35,088 bases of DNA from Acidobacteriota bacterium (GCA_021800255.1 JAJYZC010000040.1:1-35088), one strand, 5' to 3'; positions 23,857-32,167 are shown, counted from the first letter of the stretch. Translations and numbers: made by a program. Notes: generated by a model not told the origin, from the sequence alone.

Positions 23857-24909
23857 ATGCTTACTGACATTGCGCTTGACGCCTTTGGTTCCGACAAGGC
23901 TCCCGAGCCGGAGATCCGGGGAGCCATCCTGGCCTGCCGCGCTCTGCCCGTGCGGGTTCATCTCATCGGGCCCGAATCCGACCTGCACGATCAGCTCGAT
24001 GAGCACCTGGAAAACGAAGATCTGCCCATCGTCATCCACCACGCCTCGGAACGCATCGGCATGGACGAGAAGGCGGCGCACGCCGTGCGCGCCAAGCGCG
24101 ATAGCTCCATGCGCGTGGGACTGAAGCTGGTGCGCGAAGGCAAGGCCGCCGGCTTTGTGACCGCGGGCAACACCGGCGCGGCCATGGCCACCGCCAAGAT
24201 GGTGCTGGGCGCGCTGCCCGGCGTGGACCGTCCGGCGCTGGCTACGCCCATGCCCAGCTCCTCCGGAAACCCCTGTGTGCTGCTGGATGTAGGCGCAAAC
24301 GTCGATTGTAAGGCCCACAACTTGGAGCAGTTCGCGGTGATGGGCGAGATCTACGCCCGCACCGTGCTCAAAATCCGCCAGCCGCGCGTGGGCCTGCTCT
24401 CCATTGGCGAAGAGGAGAGCAAGGGCAACGAGCTGACCCGCGATGCCTTCCCGCTGCTCAAGGCTCTGCCCATCCATTTCGTAGGCAACGTGGAGGGCCG
24501 CGACATCTTCAGCGGCAAGGCCGACGTGATCGTCTGCGACGGCTTTGTGGGCAACGTGGCGCTCAAAACCAGCGAGGGAGTGGGCCGCTTCGTGCGCGAC
24601 GTATTGCGCGCCTCGCTGACGCGGACCGTGACAGCCCAGGTGGGGGCGCTGTTGTCGCGCCGGGCCTTCAACGACTTCCGCCGCCGCCTCGATTACCGGG
24701 AGTACGGCGGAGCGCAACTGCTGGGGGTGCGCGGCGTGTGCATCATCGGCCATGGCTCGTCGAATGACGTGGCCATCTCCAACGGCATCCGCGTGGCCTG
24801 CCAATTCGCCCAGGCCGGCGCCAACGAGCGCATTGAGCAAGAGTTCGCCGGCCGCGCCAGGCGCCATGACGCAGAGCAGAAAGCCGATCCCGAGGCGACC
24901 ATCCAATAG
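23857..24909 (+). CDS. plsX: Phosphate acyltransferase PlsX
   Basis: 350 residues. It converts acyl-ACP and phosphate to acyl-phosphate, the donor for PlsY in phospholipid synthesis. Signatures: [20 protein letters not shown] at the start (family DxMGGDxAP, here DAFGSDKAP), the [13 protein letters not shown] loop, [65 protein letters not shown] and [11 protein letters not shown]. Length and motif order match the family. It lies between rpmF and a Trm112 gene, probably one operon. The fused acyl synthetase/PlsC enzyme at 1122 would be a separate, recycling route to phospholipid. Confidence 0.95.
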   Translation: MLTDIALDAFGSDKAPEPEIRGAILACRALPVRVHLIGPESDLHDQLDEHLENEDLPIVIHHASERIGMDEKAAHAVRAKRDSSMRVGLKLVREGKAAGFVTAGNTGAAMATAKMVLGALPGVDRPALATPMPSSSGNPCVLLDVGANVDCKAHNLEQFAVMGEIYARTVLKIRQPRVGLLSIGEEESKGNELTRDAFPLLKALPIHFVGNVEGRDIFSGKADVIVCDGFVGNVALKTSEGVGRFVRDVLRASLTRTVTAQVGALLSRRAFNDFRRRLDYREYGGAQLLGVRGVCIIGHGSSNDVAISNGIRVACQFAQAGANERIEQEFAGRARRHDAEQKADPEATIQ

Positions 24910-24920
24910 CGAACAGCCGC

Positions 24921-25133
24921 ATGTCCGCTCCGCCCAAGCCCGCCCCCCGGCAAATTCTTGATCCGGCCGTCCTCGCCCAATTCGCCTGCCCGGCTTGCCG
25001 GGACGGCCTGCGGCAGGAGTCCGCGCGCCTGGTTTGCTCAGGCTGCGGCCGCGCCTATCCGGTTATCGGCGGCATTCCGGCGCTGATCGTAGAAAGAGCG
25101 GATCCGGCACCCGGTCCCGATGACCAAGGATGA
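24921..25133 (+). CDS. Trm112-family zinc-binding protein
   Basis: 70 residues. Two Cys pairs, FACPACRDGL (Cys23, Cys26) and LVCSGCGRAYPVIGGIPALI (Cys39, Cys42), form the Trm112/YcaR zinc fold. In eukaryotes and archaea such proteins activate methyltransferases; bacterial members are mostly uncharacterised. It starts 11 bases after the plsX stop and is the last gene of the rpmF-plsX group. Dispersed repeat copy 2 begins just after its stop. Confidence 0.85.
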   Translation: MSAPPKPAPRQILDPAVLAQFACPACRDGLRQESARLVCSGCGRAYPVIGGIPALIVERADPAPGPDDQG

Positions 25134-25139
25134 GGGCCA

Positions 25140-25244
25140 GGTCTCGGACCGCTTGCTTTTGCACCATTGGGGTGCCCCAGGTCCCCTTTGAGACCTGGGA
25201 AAGCACGAACGCGAAGGAACGAATTCATGCCGTCAAAGACCTAT
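25140..25244. repeat. Dispersed palindromic repeat, copy 2
   Basis: Homologous to 7526-7632. CCCAGGTCCC (25176-25185), loop CTTT, GAGACCTGGG (25190-25199) form the hairpin, with one mismatch compared with copy 1. It is directly followed by the MITE-like element (25246), so two repeat families are stacked here. Confidence 0.85.
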
Positions 25245-25245
25245 A

Positions 25246-25352
25246 GCATTTTCGGAAAAGGTGTAGACCGGAACCGCTCCTGCTGAGTGGATTTCTCCTC
25301 AAGAAAAATCCACTTTCCCGGCTCTCAATCGTTCCCAGTTTTCCGAAAATGC
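25246..25352. mobile_element. MITE-like palindromic element, copy 2
   Basis: Perfect 14-bp terminal inverted repeats: GCATTTTCGGAAAA (25246-25259) and TTTTCCGAAAATGC (25339-25352). An inner stem AGTGGATTT (25286-25294) / AAATCCACT (25306-25314) encloses a C-rich loop. 107 bases, non-coding, the sibling of 14904-15011. No clear target duplication can be seen. Confidence 0.85.
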
Positions 25353-25373
25353 CGTAGGGCCTGTTCGCAGCCC

Positions 25374-25544
25374 CTAAAGAGTGTGCCGGCGGTAGAAGGG
25401 CAGGACAATCATGGCGGCGCAGGCAATGGCCAGGGCCAGCGCCAAGGCAACCAGCGTGTAGAGCAGAACCAGGCTCGGTCCCTGCGAAGGCTCGTCCTCC
25501 GCCTGTGCTTCCGGTCTTTTCTCCGGTGCTTCAGGGTTACTCAT
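25374..25544 (-). CDS. Single-pass membrane microprotein overlapping the permease stop
   Basis: 56 residues, beginning MSNPEAPEKRPEAQAEDEPS. An acidic, Pro/Glu-rich leader of about 26 residues is followed by one hydrophobic helix (LVLLYTLVALALALAIACAA MIVLPF) and a basic end (YRRRHTL-like: YRRHTL). Its ATG lies inside the last codons of the ABC permease, an 8-base overlap (ATGAGTAA), so translation is probably coupled. No family is recognised. A small subunit or stabiliser of the permease is the simplest idea. Confidence 0.6.
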   Translation of the reverse strand: MSNPEAPEKRPEAQAEDEPSQGPSLVLLYTLVALALALAIACAAMIVLPFYRRHTL

Positions 25545-26811
25545 ACTTCAATGCCTCCACAGGGTCCATCTGCGCGGCGCGGGTGGCGGGGACGGTGCCG
25601 AAGATCACTCCCACCGCGGTTGCGGCGCTAAGGGCAATCACCACCGACCACCACGAAAACGGCGCGTCGTATTGGGTAAAAAAGCGGATCGACAGCGGCA
25701 GGGCCAGCCCCACGAGCGTGCCCGCGATTCCCCCTACAAGCGAAATGATAATCGCCTCGGTAAGAAACTGTAGCTTGATTTCGCGGTAAGTCGCGCCCAA
25801 TGCCTTGCGAATGCCGATCTCGCGTATACGGGAGCGCACGTTGGCCAGCATGATGTTCATGATGCCTACGCCGCCCACCGCCAGGGTCACAGCGGCCACC
25901 AGCACCAGCATCAGCGTCAGGGCGTTGGCGATCTGCGCCGCCGTGGTCAGCAACAAGGTGAGCGTCTGGGCGCGGTAAACCGAGTTGCGGTGATGCCGCC
26001 CGTGAACGATATGCACAATCTGCTTGGCGGCCTCGGGAACCTCATCCAGCCTGCTCATGGAAAAGTAGATCTGATTCACCCGGTCGGTGCCGGTGAAGTA
26101 GCGGGCCACGGAATAGGGGATGAGAATGGTTTCCTCGGCGATCTCCGATTGCCCGAAGTCGTTCACTGCCTCCCGGAAGACGCCGATCACCGTGAAGGGA
26201 ATGCCCTGGAGTTGAAAGCTCTGACCGACCGCGGCATCGTCGCTGCCGTAGCGCTCCCGAGCGAACTTTTCTGTCACCACGGCGCACTTCATGTGGGCGG
26301 TGTTATCCATGACATCGAAAAAGCGGCCGTCGGTCACAACCAGATTGCGAATTTGCTGGTATTGCGGGCTTACGCCCAGCACCAGCGTATCCTTCGTAAT
26401 CCCATTGCCGAAGCTGATTGGAGCCTGCATGCTCACCACCGGCGAGGAGTACATTACGTCCGGCATGGCCTGGTCTACGGCCTTTTCATCTTCGATGGTC
26501 AGATAGTCGTTGAAGAGCACGCGCTCGGCCGGCGTAGTGCCGCCGCCTGCATATTCCAATTCCACGGTGTTGGTGCCGATCTTTTCGATGAGCCCGAGTA
26601 TGTATTGTTTCCCGGTCAGGCCGATGGTGGCCACCAGGATCACCGACGCGGTGCCGATCACCATCCCCAGCGCGGTGAGTGCAAAGCGCGTCTTGCTGGC
26701 CTTGAAGCTGTCCAAGGCCAGCTTCAGAATCTCGCTGAGCAGCATGGTCCGGCGGGCGCTCAGCAGCGTCTCTTCGAAGGAGCGGCGGTGAACCTGCGTA
26801 ACCGGATTCAT
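25537..26811 (-). CDS. MacB/FtsX-type ABC transporter permease without an ATPase
   Basis: 424 residues. TM1 (ALTALGMVIGTASVILVATIGL, about 44-65) is followed by a periplasmic MacB-type core domain of about 220 residues (TNTVELEYAGGGTTPAERV...VIGVFREAVNDFGQ). Three C-terminal helices make up the FtsX domain, with the signature GGVGIMNIMLANVRSRIREIGIRKALGAT and the closing TVPATRAAQMDPVEALKYE. Such permeases move peptides, lipids or drugs across the envelope using a separate or fused ATPase. None is encoded in this window. A sound AGGAA lies 6 bases before the ATG at 26811. The microprotein at 25374 overlaps its stop. Confidence 0.88.
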   Translation of the reverse strand: MNPVTQVHRRSFEETLLSARRTMLLSEILKLALDSFKASKTRFALTALGMVIGTASVILVATIGLTGKQYILGLIEKIGTNTVELEYAGGGTTPAERVLFNDYLTIEDEKAVDQAMPDVMYSSPVVSMQAPISFGNGITKDTLVLGVSPQYQQIRNLVVTDGRFFDVMDNTAHMKCAVVTEKFARERYGSDDAAVGQSFQLQGIPFTVIGVFREAVNDFGQSEIAEETILIPYSVARYFTGTDRVNQIYFSMSRLDEVPEAAKQIVHIVHGRHHRNSVYRAQTLTLLLTTAAQIANALTLMLVLVAAVTLAVGGVGIMNIMLANVRSRIREIGIRKALGATYREIKLQFLTEAIIISLVGGIAGTLVGLALPLSIRFFTQYDAPFSWWSVVIALSAATAVGVIFGTVPATRAAQMDPVEALKYE

Positions 26812-27025
26812 GGCTTTCCTAATGGCAAGATGCGTGTGCGCGGCCTGCGGCTTCCCGGATTATCGCGTAAGGATCTCCCCGTCCGGCTGCGCGCCCATCC
26901 CCTTCTCCTAGCTTACGCGCCAGCCGCCAATCACTGGAATAAGGAAGCTGCCGGGCGGCGGCGGCGAAGCCAATCGCCCGCCGCCAAAAGCATCCGTCCC
27001 GCCATCGCTCGATGCCATCCTGCGC

Positions 27026-27850
27026 TCAGATTGGAAGTGCCCGGCTGGGCGGAGCTTGGTGCTGCGGCTTGAGATGGCGCCACAGCCTTGCCAATGCCTC
27101 GATGGGCAAAGCCTCGGCGCGCGCCTTGGGGTCGATGGCCGCGCCGGCCAGCGCGGTCGCTACGGCGGCCGGCGCAATGCCGGCGGCGCGCAGATTGTTG
27201 GCGAGGGTTTTGCGCTTCTGCGCGAAGGCCTGACGCGCAAAGCGCAAAAACTCCGCTTCTTCGACGCCCAACGCGGCAAAGCGCGGCGCAAACCGCCAGC
27301 GGAAGACCGTGGAATGCACCCGGGGAGGCGGCGAAAAAGCTGAGGGCGGCAGCGTGAACAGCGGCTCGGCCGGCCCATACATCTGCACGGTCACCGACAG
27401 CAGACCGTAATCGCGCCAGCCAGGCGCAGCCGTTACGCGATCAGCCGCCTCGCGCTGCACCATCAGCACCGCCAGGTCCAGCTCCGCGTGGCTATCGGCC
27501 AGCTTCAGCAGGATCGGCGAGGTGATGTAGTAAGGGAGATTTCCCACCACTTGCAGAGGCGCTCCGGCCTGAGCGGCGGCCGCGGCAAAGTCGAAGTTCA
27601 GTACGTCCTGTTCAATCACGGTGACGCGCTGAGGTGAAAATCGTGCGCGCAGGGCCGTAGCGAGTTCTCTGTCCAGCTCGACCGCCAGTACATGCCCGGC
27701 GCGCTCGGCCAATGCCGTGGTAATCGCTCCCCGGCCGGGACCGATCTCCACCACCGTGCGGTTGGCAACATCGCCGAGCGCGGCCACGATCCGTTCGCCG
27801 GCCTGCGCGTCGCGGAGGAAGTTCTGCCCGAGTTTGGGCTTGCGGGGCAT
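27026..27850 (-). CDS. rsmA: 16S rRNA dimethyladenosine transferase RsmA (KsgA)
   Basis: 274 residues. It dimethylates two adjacent adenines in helix 45 of 16S rRNA late in 30S assembly. The family opening LGQNFLRD (7-14), SAM site VEIGPGRGAITTAL, the acidic AVELDRELA motif, VIEQDVLNFDF and catalytic NLPYYITSPILLKL (motif IV) are all present. The C-terminal helical domain has QAFAQKRKTLANNL. Length and start are standard. It lies upstream of the ABC permease on the same strand with a 214-base gap, so co-transcription is uncertain. Confidence 0.95.
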   Translation of the reverse strand: MPRKPKLGQNFLRDAQAGERIVAALGDVANRTVVEIGPGRGAITTALAERAGHVLAVELDRELATALRARFSPQRVTVIEQDVLNFDFAAAAAQAGAPLQVVGNLPYYITSPILLKLADSHAELDLAVLMVQREAADRVTAAPGWRDYGLLSVTVQMYGPAEPLFTLPPSAFSPPPRVHSTVFRWRFAPRFAALGVEEAEFLRFARQAFAQKRKTLANNLRAAGIAPAAVATALAGAAIDPKARAEALPIEALARLWRHLKPQHQAPPSRALPI

Positions 27851-28081
27851 CGCCTGCTTCGATGGTAGAGCAGTGCCAGGTCCTAATCGTGTTAACCAAC
27901 CCCAGCGATTGAAAAAGAAGGCATTCGTGAGTGTGGAGAGGAGCGGTCCGGCTCTTCAAACCGCGGTGCGCCCACGCGGCCGTGGCCCGTCCGCCTTTTA
28001 CAGGGGTTTGGCGCCTCTGCGCGCCGATTGCAGGCCGGCGCCGGCGGCGCTAGACTTGAAGCGCATGATCGGAGGTGGCGG

Positions 28082-28414
28082 ATGGAGCATTTTCTACGTG
28101 TGTTTCTCGTCAGCGGACTGATCGCGTCCGTGATCCTCATCATCGCCGTAGGATTAGCTCGCAACGACGCCTATCTGGCCGCGCCGGCGCATCTGATCCT
28201 GTTCCTGGTTGGATTGGCGATCTATCTGTTGCCGGCGGAGCTGGCCTGGCGGCGCGATTGCTGCGCGACCGTGTGGATCGCGCTGGTGGATATGTTTCTC
28301 GGCTGGACGGTCGCGGGCTGGGTTGCATCGCTCTGTTGGGCTGTTCGGGGAAAGGTCCAGACGCTGACCTTTCCGAAGGCCCCGGAGCGCGCTCAGCCGC
28401 TTCCTGAACATTGA
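28082..28414 (+). CDS. Superinfection-immunity-type small membrane protein
   Basis: 110 residues from ATG 28082, with GGAGGTGG about 4-11 bases upstream. Three hydrophobic segments (about 6-26, 37-53 and 64-88). The middle and end match the superinfection immunity protein family (Imm_superinfect, PF14373 type): an IYLLPAELAWRRDCCATVW turn, then VDMFLGWTVAGWVASLCWAV. The phage T4 Imm protein is the family's namesake; most bacterial members have no tested role. An upstream in-frame ATG at 28028 adds residues not seen in the family. The gene is alone; the next feature is a large hairpin. Confidence 0.72.
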   Translation: MEHFLRVFLVSGLIASVILIIAVGLARNDAYLAAPAHLILFLVGLAIYLLPAELAWRRDCCATVWIALVDMFLGWTVAGWVASLCWAVRGKVQTLTFPKAPERAQPLPEH

Positions 28415-28730
28415 TGGATGCCGCCGCGCCTGCCTCCATCAGGCGCCGGCCGCGAGCCGCACTTTTCCCGGCCCCTGTCTCCTATCCCCTGCTCCATTTG
28501 ACGGGGATAGGAGACAGGGACCGGGAAAAGTGCACCCCCCTTCCCTCAGCCCAAAGATCGGCGTAATTGCCGATTCTCATTCCCGTGCTGAAGTGCGGTG
28601 CGAGTGTTAATCAAGTAGTAATCGATCTAGCTGGGAAATTAGCAAACGAGGTAAGAGATACGGGAGTATCCGAGCGCAGCTTTGGTCCCATCATGCGATG
28701 AAATCCGCAGCAATTCACAATGCGCATCTG
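28415..28730. other. Gene-free region at the edge of the accessory segment
   Basis: No gene on either strand. It contains the large hairpin at 28459-28533 and a smaller inverted repeat TGATGGA (28412-28418) / TCCATCA (28435-28441) that begins at the stop codon of the small membrane protein. From about 28560 the base composition becomes visibly more A+T-rich, marking the change to accessory DNA. Confidence 0.5.
28459..28533. repeat. Large inverted repeat, 31-base arms
   Basis: The left arm (28459-28489) starts GCACTTTTCCCGG and ends CTCCTATCCCC. The right arm (28503-28533) starts GGGGATAGGAG and ends CCGGGAAAAGTGC. 30 of 31 positions pair, with a 13-base loop. There is no T-run, so it is not a typical terminator; it is more like a REP/cruciform element. 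Confidence 0.9.
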
Positions 28731-29042
28731 CTACCGGCCCTCAATCGTTCCCCTGATTTGCTCATGGACGTTCCTGCCCCGCTCATCTATTCTGACTGCC
28801 ATCAGGAACAAGGCTCTGCCGTTGCTCTTGCTTGCCCATAATTCTCCAAGCAGCTTCTTTTCCTTGGAATCATCATTGGTGGCGTAATCCTCGCCCTTGT
28901 ACTCCACCACCAGCAGACGGCCATCCAGCGTTTCCGCCACAAAGTCCGGGTAGAAGCGGTCAGTTGAAGTCTGAAGCCAAAACGAAAACCCAAGCTGAAA
29001 CCCGTTTTTAATATAAGAGAAGGAATGGTGAATCTGTGCTAT
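28731..29042 (-). pseudogene. C-terminal nuclease remnant of a type III restriction (Res) subunit
   Basis: The last ~100 codons read QLGFSFWLQTSTDRFYPD, FVAETLDGRLLVVEYKGEDY and NDDSKEKKLLGELWASKSNG. This is the PD-(D/E)XK nuclease end of Res-type ATP-dependent restriction enzymes (Pro-Asp in FYPDF and Glu-X-Lys in VEYKG). A whole Res is about 900-1000 residues with helicase motifs; none precede this piece. Upstream (minus strand) the frame runs into the start of the Sel1 gene on the other strand, so the helicase part has been lost. Cutting needs the helicase, so it should be inactive. Confidence 0.8.
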
Positions 29043-29067
29043 CGTGGTGACGATTCCGAGATGCTCT

Positions 29068-31365
29068 ATGGAAAGAGGCCGAAAGCAATTCTTCCACACC
29101 GCCGTACTCGATACCGTCTTGCTTGTAGTCACACTGATCCTTGTTCTGCTCCAAGCGCAATCACAGTCTCAAGCCAAGGGTATCAATCCGGCGTTGCTGG
29201 CTAAGGCAAAGGCAGGCGATGCCAAAGCGCAGATGCTTGTGGCGGCCGCTTATGCCACTGGCAAAGGTGTGCCGCAGGATTACACGCAGGCCGCGCAGTG
29301 GTACCGCAAGGCGGCCGAGCAGGGATACGCCTGGGCGGAAGACAACCTTGGCTACATTTACTCCCATGGCCAAGGCGTGCCGCAGGATTACGCGCAGGCT
29401 GTAAAGTGGTACCGCAAGGCAGCAGAGCAAGGAGACGCCTGGGCGCAATATAGCCTCGGCTTGTGTTATGCCGCTGGCCAGGGCGTGCCGCAGGATTACG
29501 CGCAGGCAGCGAAGTGGTACCGCAAGGCAGCAGAGCAAGGAGACGCCTGGGCGCAATATAGCCTCGGCTTGTGTTATGCCGCTGGCCAAGGCGTGCCGCA
29601 GGATTACGCGCAGGCAGCGAAGTGGTACCGCAAGGCGGCGGAGCAAGGGTATGCCGAGGCGCAATACAACCTTGGCGTGGACTATGCCGATGGCCAAGGC
29701 GTGCCGCAGGATTACGCGCAGGCAGCGAAGTGGTACCGCAAGGCGGCGGAGCAAGGATACGCCAAAGCGGAAAACAACCTTGGCTACCTTTACTTCCATG
29801 GCCAGGGTGTGCCGCAGGATTACACGCAGGCTGCAAAGTGGAACCGCATGGCGGCAGAGCAAGGGGATGCCGAGGCGCAATTCAACCTTGGCGAGGACTA
29901 TGACTCTGGCCAAGGCGTGCCGCAGGATTACATGCAGGCAGCGATGTGGTACCGCAAAGCGGCAGAGCAAGGAGACGCCTGGGCGGAAGACAACCTTGGC
30001 TACCTTTACTTCCATGGCCAGGGTATGCCGCAGGATTACACGCAGGCAGCGAAGTGGTACCGCAAGGCAGCAGAGCAAGGAGACGCCTGGGCGCAATTTA
30101 GCCTCGGCTTCTGTTATGCCGCTGGCCAGGGTGTGCCGCAGGATTACACGCAGGCAGCGATGTGGTACCGCAAGGCGGCGGAGCAAGACGACACTTCGGC
30201 GGAAGACAATCTTGGCTCCCTTTACATTTATGGCCAAGGCGTGCCGCAGGATTACGCACAGGCAACGGCGTGGTACCGCAAGGCGGCGGAGCAAGGGTAT
30301 GCCGATGCGCAATACAACCTTGGCGTGGACTATGACTCTGGCCAAGGCGTGCCGCAGGATTACGCGCAGGCAGCGATGTGGTACCGCAAGGCGGCGGAGC
30401 AAGGGTATGCCGAGGCGCAATACAACCTTGGCGTGGACTATGCCGATGGCCAAGGCGTGCCGCAGGATTACGCACAGGCAGCGAAGTGGTACCGCAAGGC
30501 GGCGGAGCAAGGGGATGCCGAGGCGCAATTCAACCTTGGCGTGGACTATGCCGATGGCCAAGGCGTGCCGCAGGATTACGCGCAGGCAGCGAAGTGGTAC
30601 CGCAAGGCGGCGGAGCAAGGATTAGCCGAGGCGCAGTTCAACCTTGGCGTGGACTATGCCGCTGGCCAAGGCGTGCCGCAGAATTACGCGCAGGCAGCGA
30701 AGTGGTACCGCAAATCGGCGGAGCAAGGATTCGCCGAGGCGCAATTCAACTTGGGCGTCTATTATGCCGATGGCCAAGGCGTGCCGCAGAAGCACATGCT
30801 GGCAGCAAAGTGGTACCGCAAGCCATGGCGATTGTTCGACCGTTCAGGTCGAGCCATGCAGGATTACGCACAGGCGGCGAAGTGGTATCGCAAGGCGGCG
30901 GAGCAAGGATACGCCAAAGCGGAAAACAACCTTGGCTACCTTTACTTCCATGGCCGAGGCGTGCCTCGTGATTACACACAGGCAGCGCAGTGGTACCGCA
31001 AGTCGGCGGAGCAAGGGAATGCCAAGGCGCAATTAAACCTTGGCTTGTGTTATGCCAGGGGCGACGGCGTGCCTCGAGATTATGCACAGGCAGCGCAGTG
31101 GTACCGCAAGTCAGCGGAGAAAGGGAATGCCAGGGCGCAATTAAACCTCGGCTTGTGTTATGCCAGGGGTAACGGCGTGCGGCAGGATTATGCGAAAGCC
31201 TATTTCTGGTCCGAGCTCGCGGCGGCCGGCGATCTCAATACCGCGCACGCAAAAACTGCTGTGAAAGAACGAGACAAAGTCGTCTCTCACCTGACGCCGG
31301 CCGATCTGTCCCGAGAGCGAGAACGGGCGCGGGAGTGGTTTGCCAAACACCCGAAACATCCTTAG
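29068..31365 (+). CDS. Secreted Sel1-repeat (TPR-like) protein with 18 tandem units
   Basis: 765 residues from ATG 29068 (GTG 29044 is the alternative). A signal peptide (KQFFHTAVLDTVLLVVTLI LVLLQAQS) is followed by a half repeat, then 36-residue Sel1 units from 29281. The consensus begins YAQAAKWYRKAAEQGYAEAQ and ends DGQGVPQD. Units 1-14 run to 30792; unit 15 (30793-30864) is only 24 residues; units 16-18 run to 31188. A degenerate unit and a charged C-terminal cap (KERDKVVSHLTPADLSRERER) close the protein. Sel1 solenoids bind proteins, often at the cell surface or in host or envelope signalling; no partner is visible. Units share most of their 108 bases exactly. It sits between res and mod remnants on the opposite strand. 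Confidence 0.9.
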   Translation: MERGRKQFFHTAVLDTVLLVVTLILVLLQAQSQSQAKGINPALLAKAKAGDAKAQMLVAAAYATGKGVPQDYTQAAQWYRKAAEQGYAWAEDNLGYIYSHGQGVPQDYAQAVKWYRKAAEQGDAWAQYSLGLCYAAGQGVPQDYAQAAKWYRKAAEQGDAWAQYSLGLCYAAGQGVPQDYAQAAKWYRKAAEQGYAEAQYNLGVDYADGQGVPQDYAQAAKWYRKAAEQGYAKAENNLGYLYFHGQGVPQDYTQAAKWNRMAAEQGDAEAQFNLGEDYDSGQGVPQDYMQAAMWYRKAAEQGDAWAEDNLGYLYFHGQGMPQDYTQAAKWYRKAAEQGDAWAQFSLGFCYAAGQGVPQDYTQAAMWYRKAAEQDDTSAEDNLGSLYIYGQGVPQDYAQATAWYRKAAEQGYADAQYNLGVDYDSGQGVPQDYAQAAMWYRKAAEQGYAEAQYNLGVDYADGQGVPQDYAQAAKWYRKAAEQGDAEAQFNLGVDYADGQGVPQDYAQAAKWYRKAAEQGLAEAQFNLGVDYAAGQGVPQNYAQAAKWYRKSAEQGFAEAQFNLGVYYADGQGVPQKHMLAAKWYRKPWRLFDRSGRAMQDYAQAAKWYRKAAEQGYAKAENNLGYLYFHGRGVPRDYTQAAQWYRKSAEQGNAKAQLNLGLCYARGDGVPRDYAQAAQWYRKSAEKGNARAQLNLGLCYARGNGVRQDYAKAYFWSELAAAGDLNTAHAKTAVKERDKVVSHLTPADLSRERERAREWFAKHPKHP
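29281..31188 (+). repeat. Tandem 108-base repeat array coding for Sel1 units
   Basis: Seventeen full 108-base units and one 72-base unit. The strings TGGTACCGCAAGGC and GTGCCGCAGGATTAC recur in nearly all. Units 2 and 3 differ at only a few bases, which indicates recent duplication or gene conversion. Confidence 0.9.
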
Positions 31366-32167
31366 CGGAGAAGCGTCGAGATTCGTCCTTTTCAGCGATA
31401 CGCCCGGAGGGCAGCAACCGGCGCGTCAGCACATTGCCGCCATCAGGCCGCTTGTCCCCAAGGATGCCGTTGAAAAGCAGGTAATAGCCCACGCCCTCAT
31501 GCACTCCCAACAATGGAGAGCGCCGCCGTGGATGCGGCAAAGGCGTGCGCGTCTCGGCAAACCAGACGTGCGCGGCAAGGTGCGCGAAGCGCACAGCCGG
31601 ATTGATTTGTCCCTCTTCATCGAATACGGGACTGCCTAGTTTGTAGAAGTGGAATCCGCCGCCGCCCTTCCAGCCCACGGCCTCAGAGATTCCGCCCTGA
31701 TCCCCGTCCACTACTTTCTTGAGACGCGGGACACAGTGCGTGACTGCGTGCTCTCCGGTTTCGATGCCAATGTAAGGGAATCCCAATTTGTGGGCCACAG
31801 CAGCAGCCGTGCCCGATCCCAAAAAACTGTCCAGCACGATTTCTCCCGGACGAGCAGCAACCTCGAAAACTTGCCGTATGAGACGCTCCGGCTTGGGCGT
31901 AGCAAACGGGACCGAATTCAGCGCTTTCTGCTCAAGCATTGCCTCCTGGGTGCTTCCCACATCTGCCGCAGCCCAAAAGCTACGAGGAACTATGGGCTTT
32001 GCTTCGTGGAGAAACATTTTCATTCTGGGCACCTGTGATTTCCCATCTTTCCCCCAGTAGAGAACCCACCGGCTTCCAGCCGGTGGTCGTTTAGCGTGAT
32101 TTCGCCATTGCGCAGAGTTCCCTTTCATTCCGCCCTTGACACAAAGCTCGTGGATTTCCCAATGTTT
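31235..32167 (-). pseudogene. C-terminal remnant of a type III DNA-methyltransferase (Mod) subunit
   Basis: The minus-strand frame opens after a TGA at 32168-32170 and runs to 31235. It reads WEIHELCVKGGMKGNSAQW, RPPAGSRWVLYWGKDGKS, VPRMKMFLHEAKPIVP, SVPFATPKPERLIRQV and the SAM-binding LDSFLGSGTAAAVAHKLG, then IGIETGEHAV and NVLTRRLL. This is the end of a beta-class N6-adenine methyltransferase of the type III Mod kind. The catalytic DPPY motif and everything before it are missing. From about 31365 downwards the frame only mirrors the end of the Sel1 gene. It cannot be active. Confidence 0.8.

Noticed and set aside
29161..30618. 485-codon open frame antisense to the Sel1 gene
   Set aside because: A mirror of the 108-base tandem units; Leu/Arg-rich repeats with no signal peptide or domain. 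The plus strand encodes a clear Sel1 protein.
30823..30858. tRNA T-arm-like sequence (GTTCGACC) in the Sel1 gene
   Set aside because: No acceptor, D or anticodon arms around it.
29281..31188. Regular repeats as a possible CRISPR array
   Set aside because: Unit length is a multiple of three, is coding throughout and has no variable spacers; it encodes Sel1 units.
32066..32086. CCACCGGC-TTCCA-GCCGGTGG hairpin near the mod remnant
   Set aside because: Encodes the RPPAGSRW stretch expected in the methyltransferase; probably coding chance.
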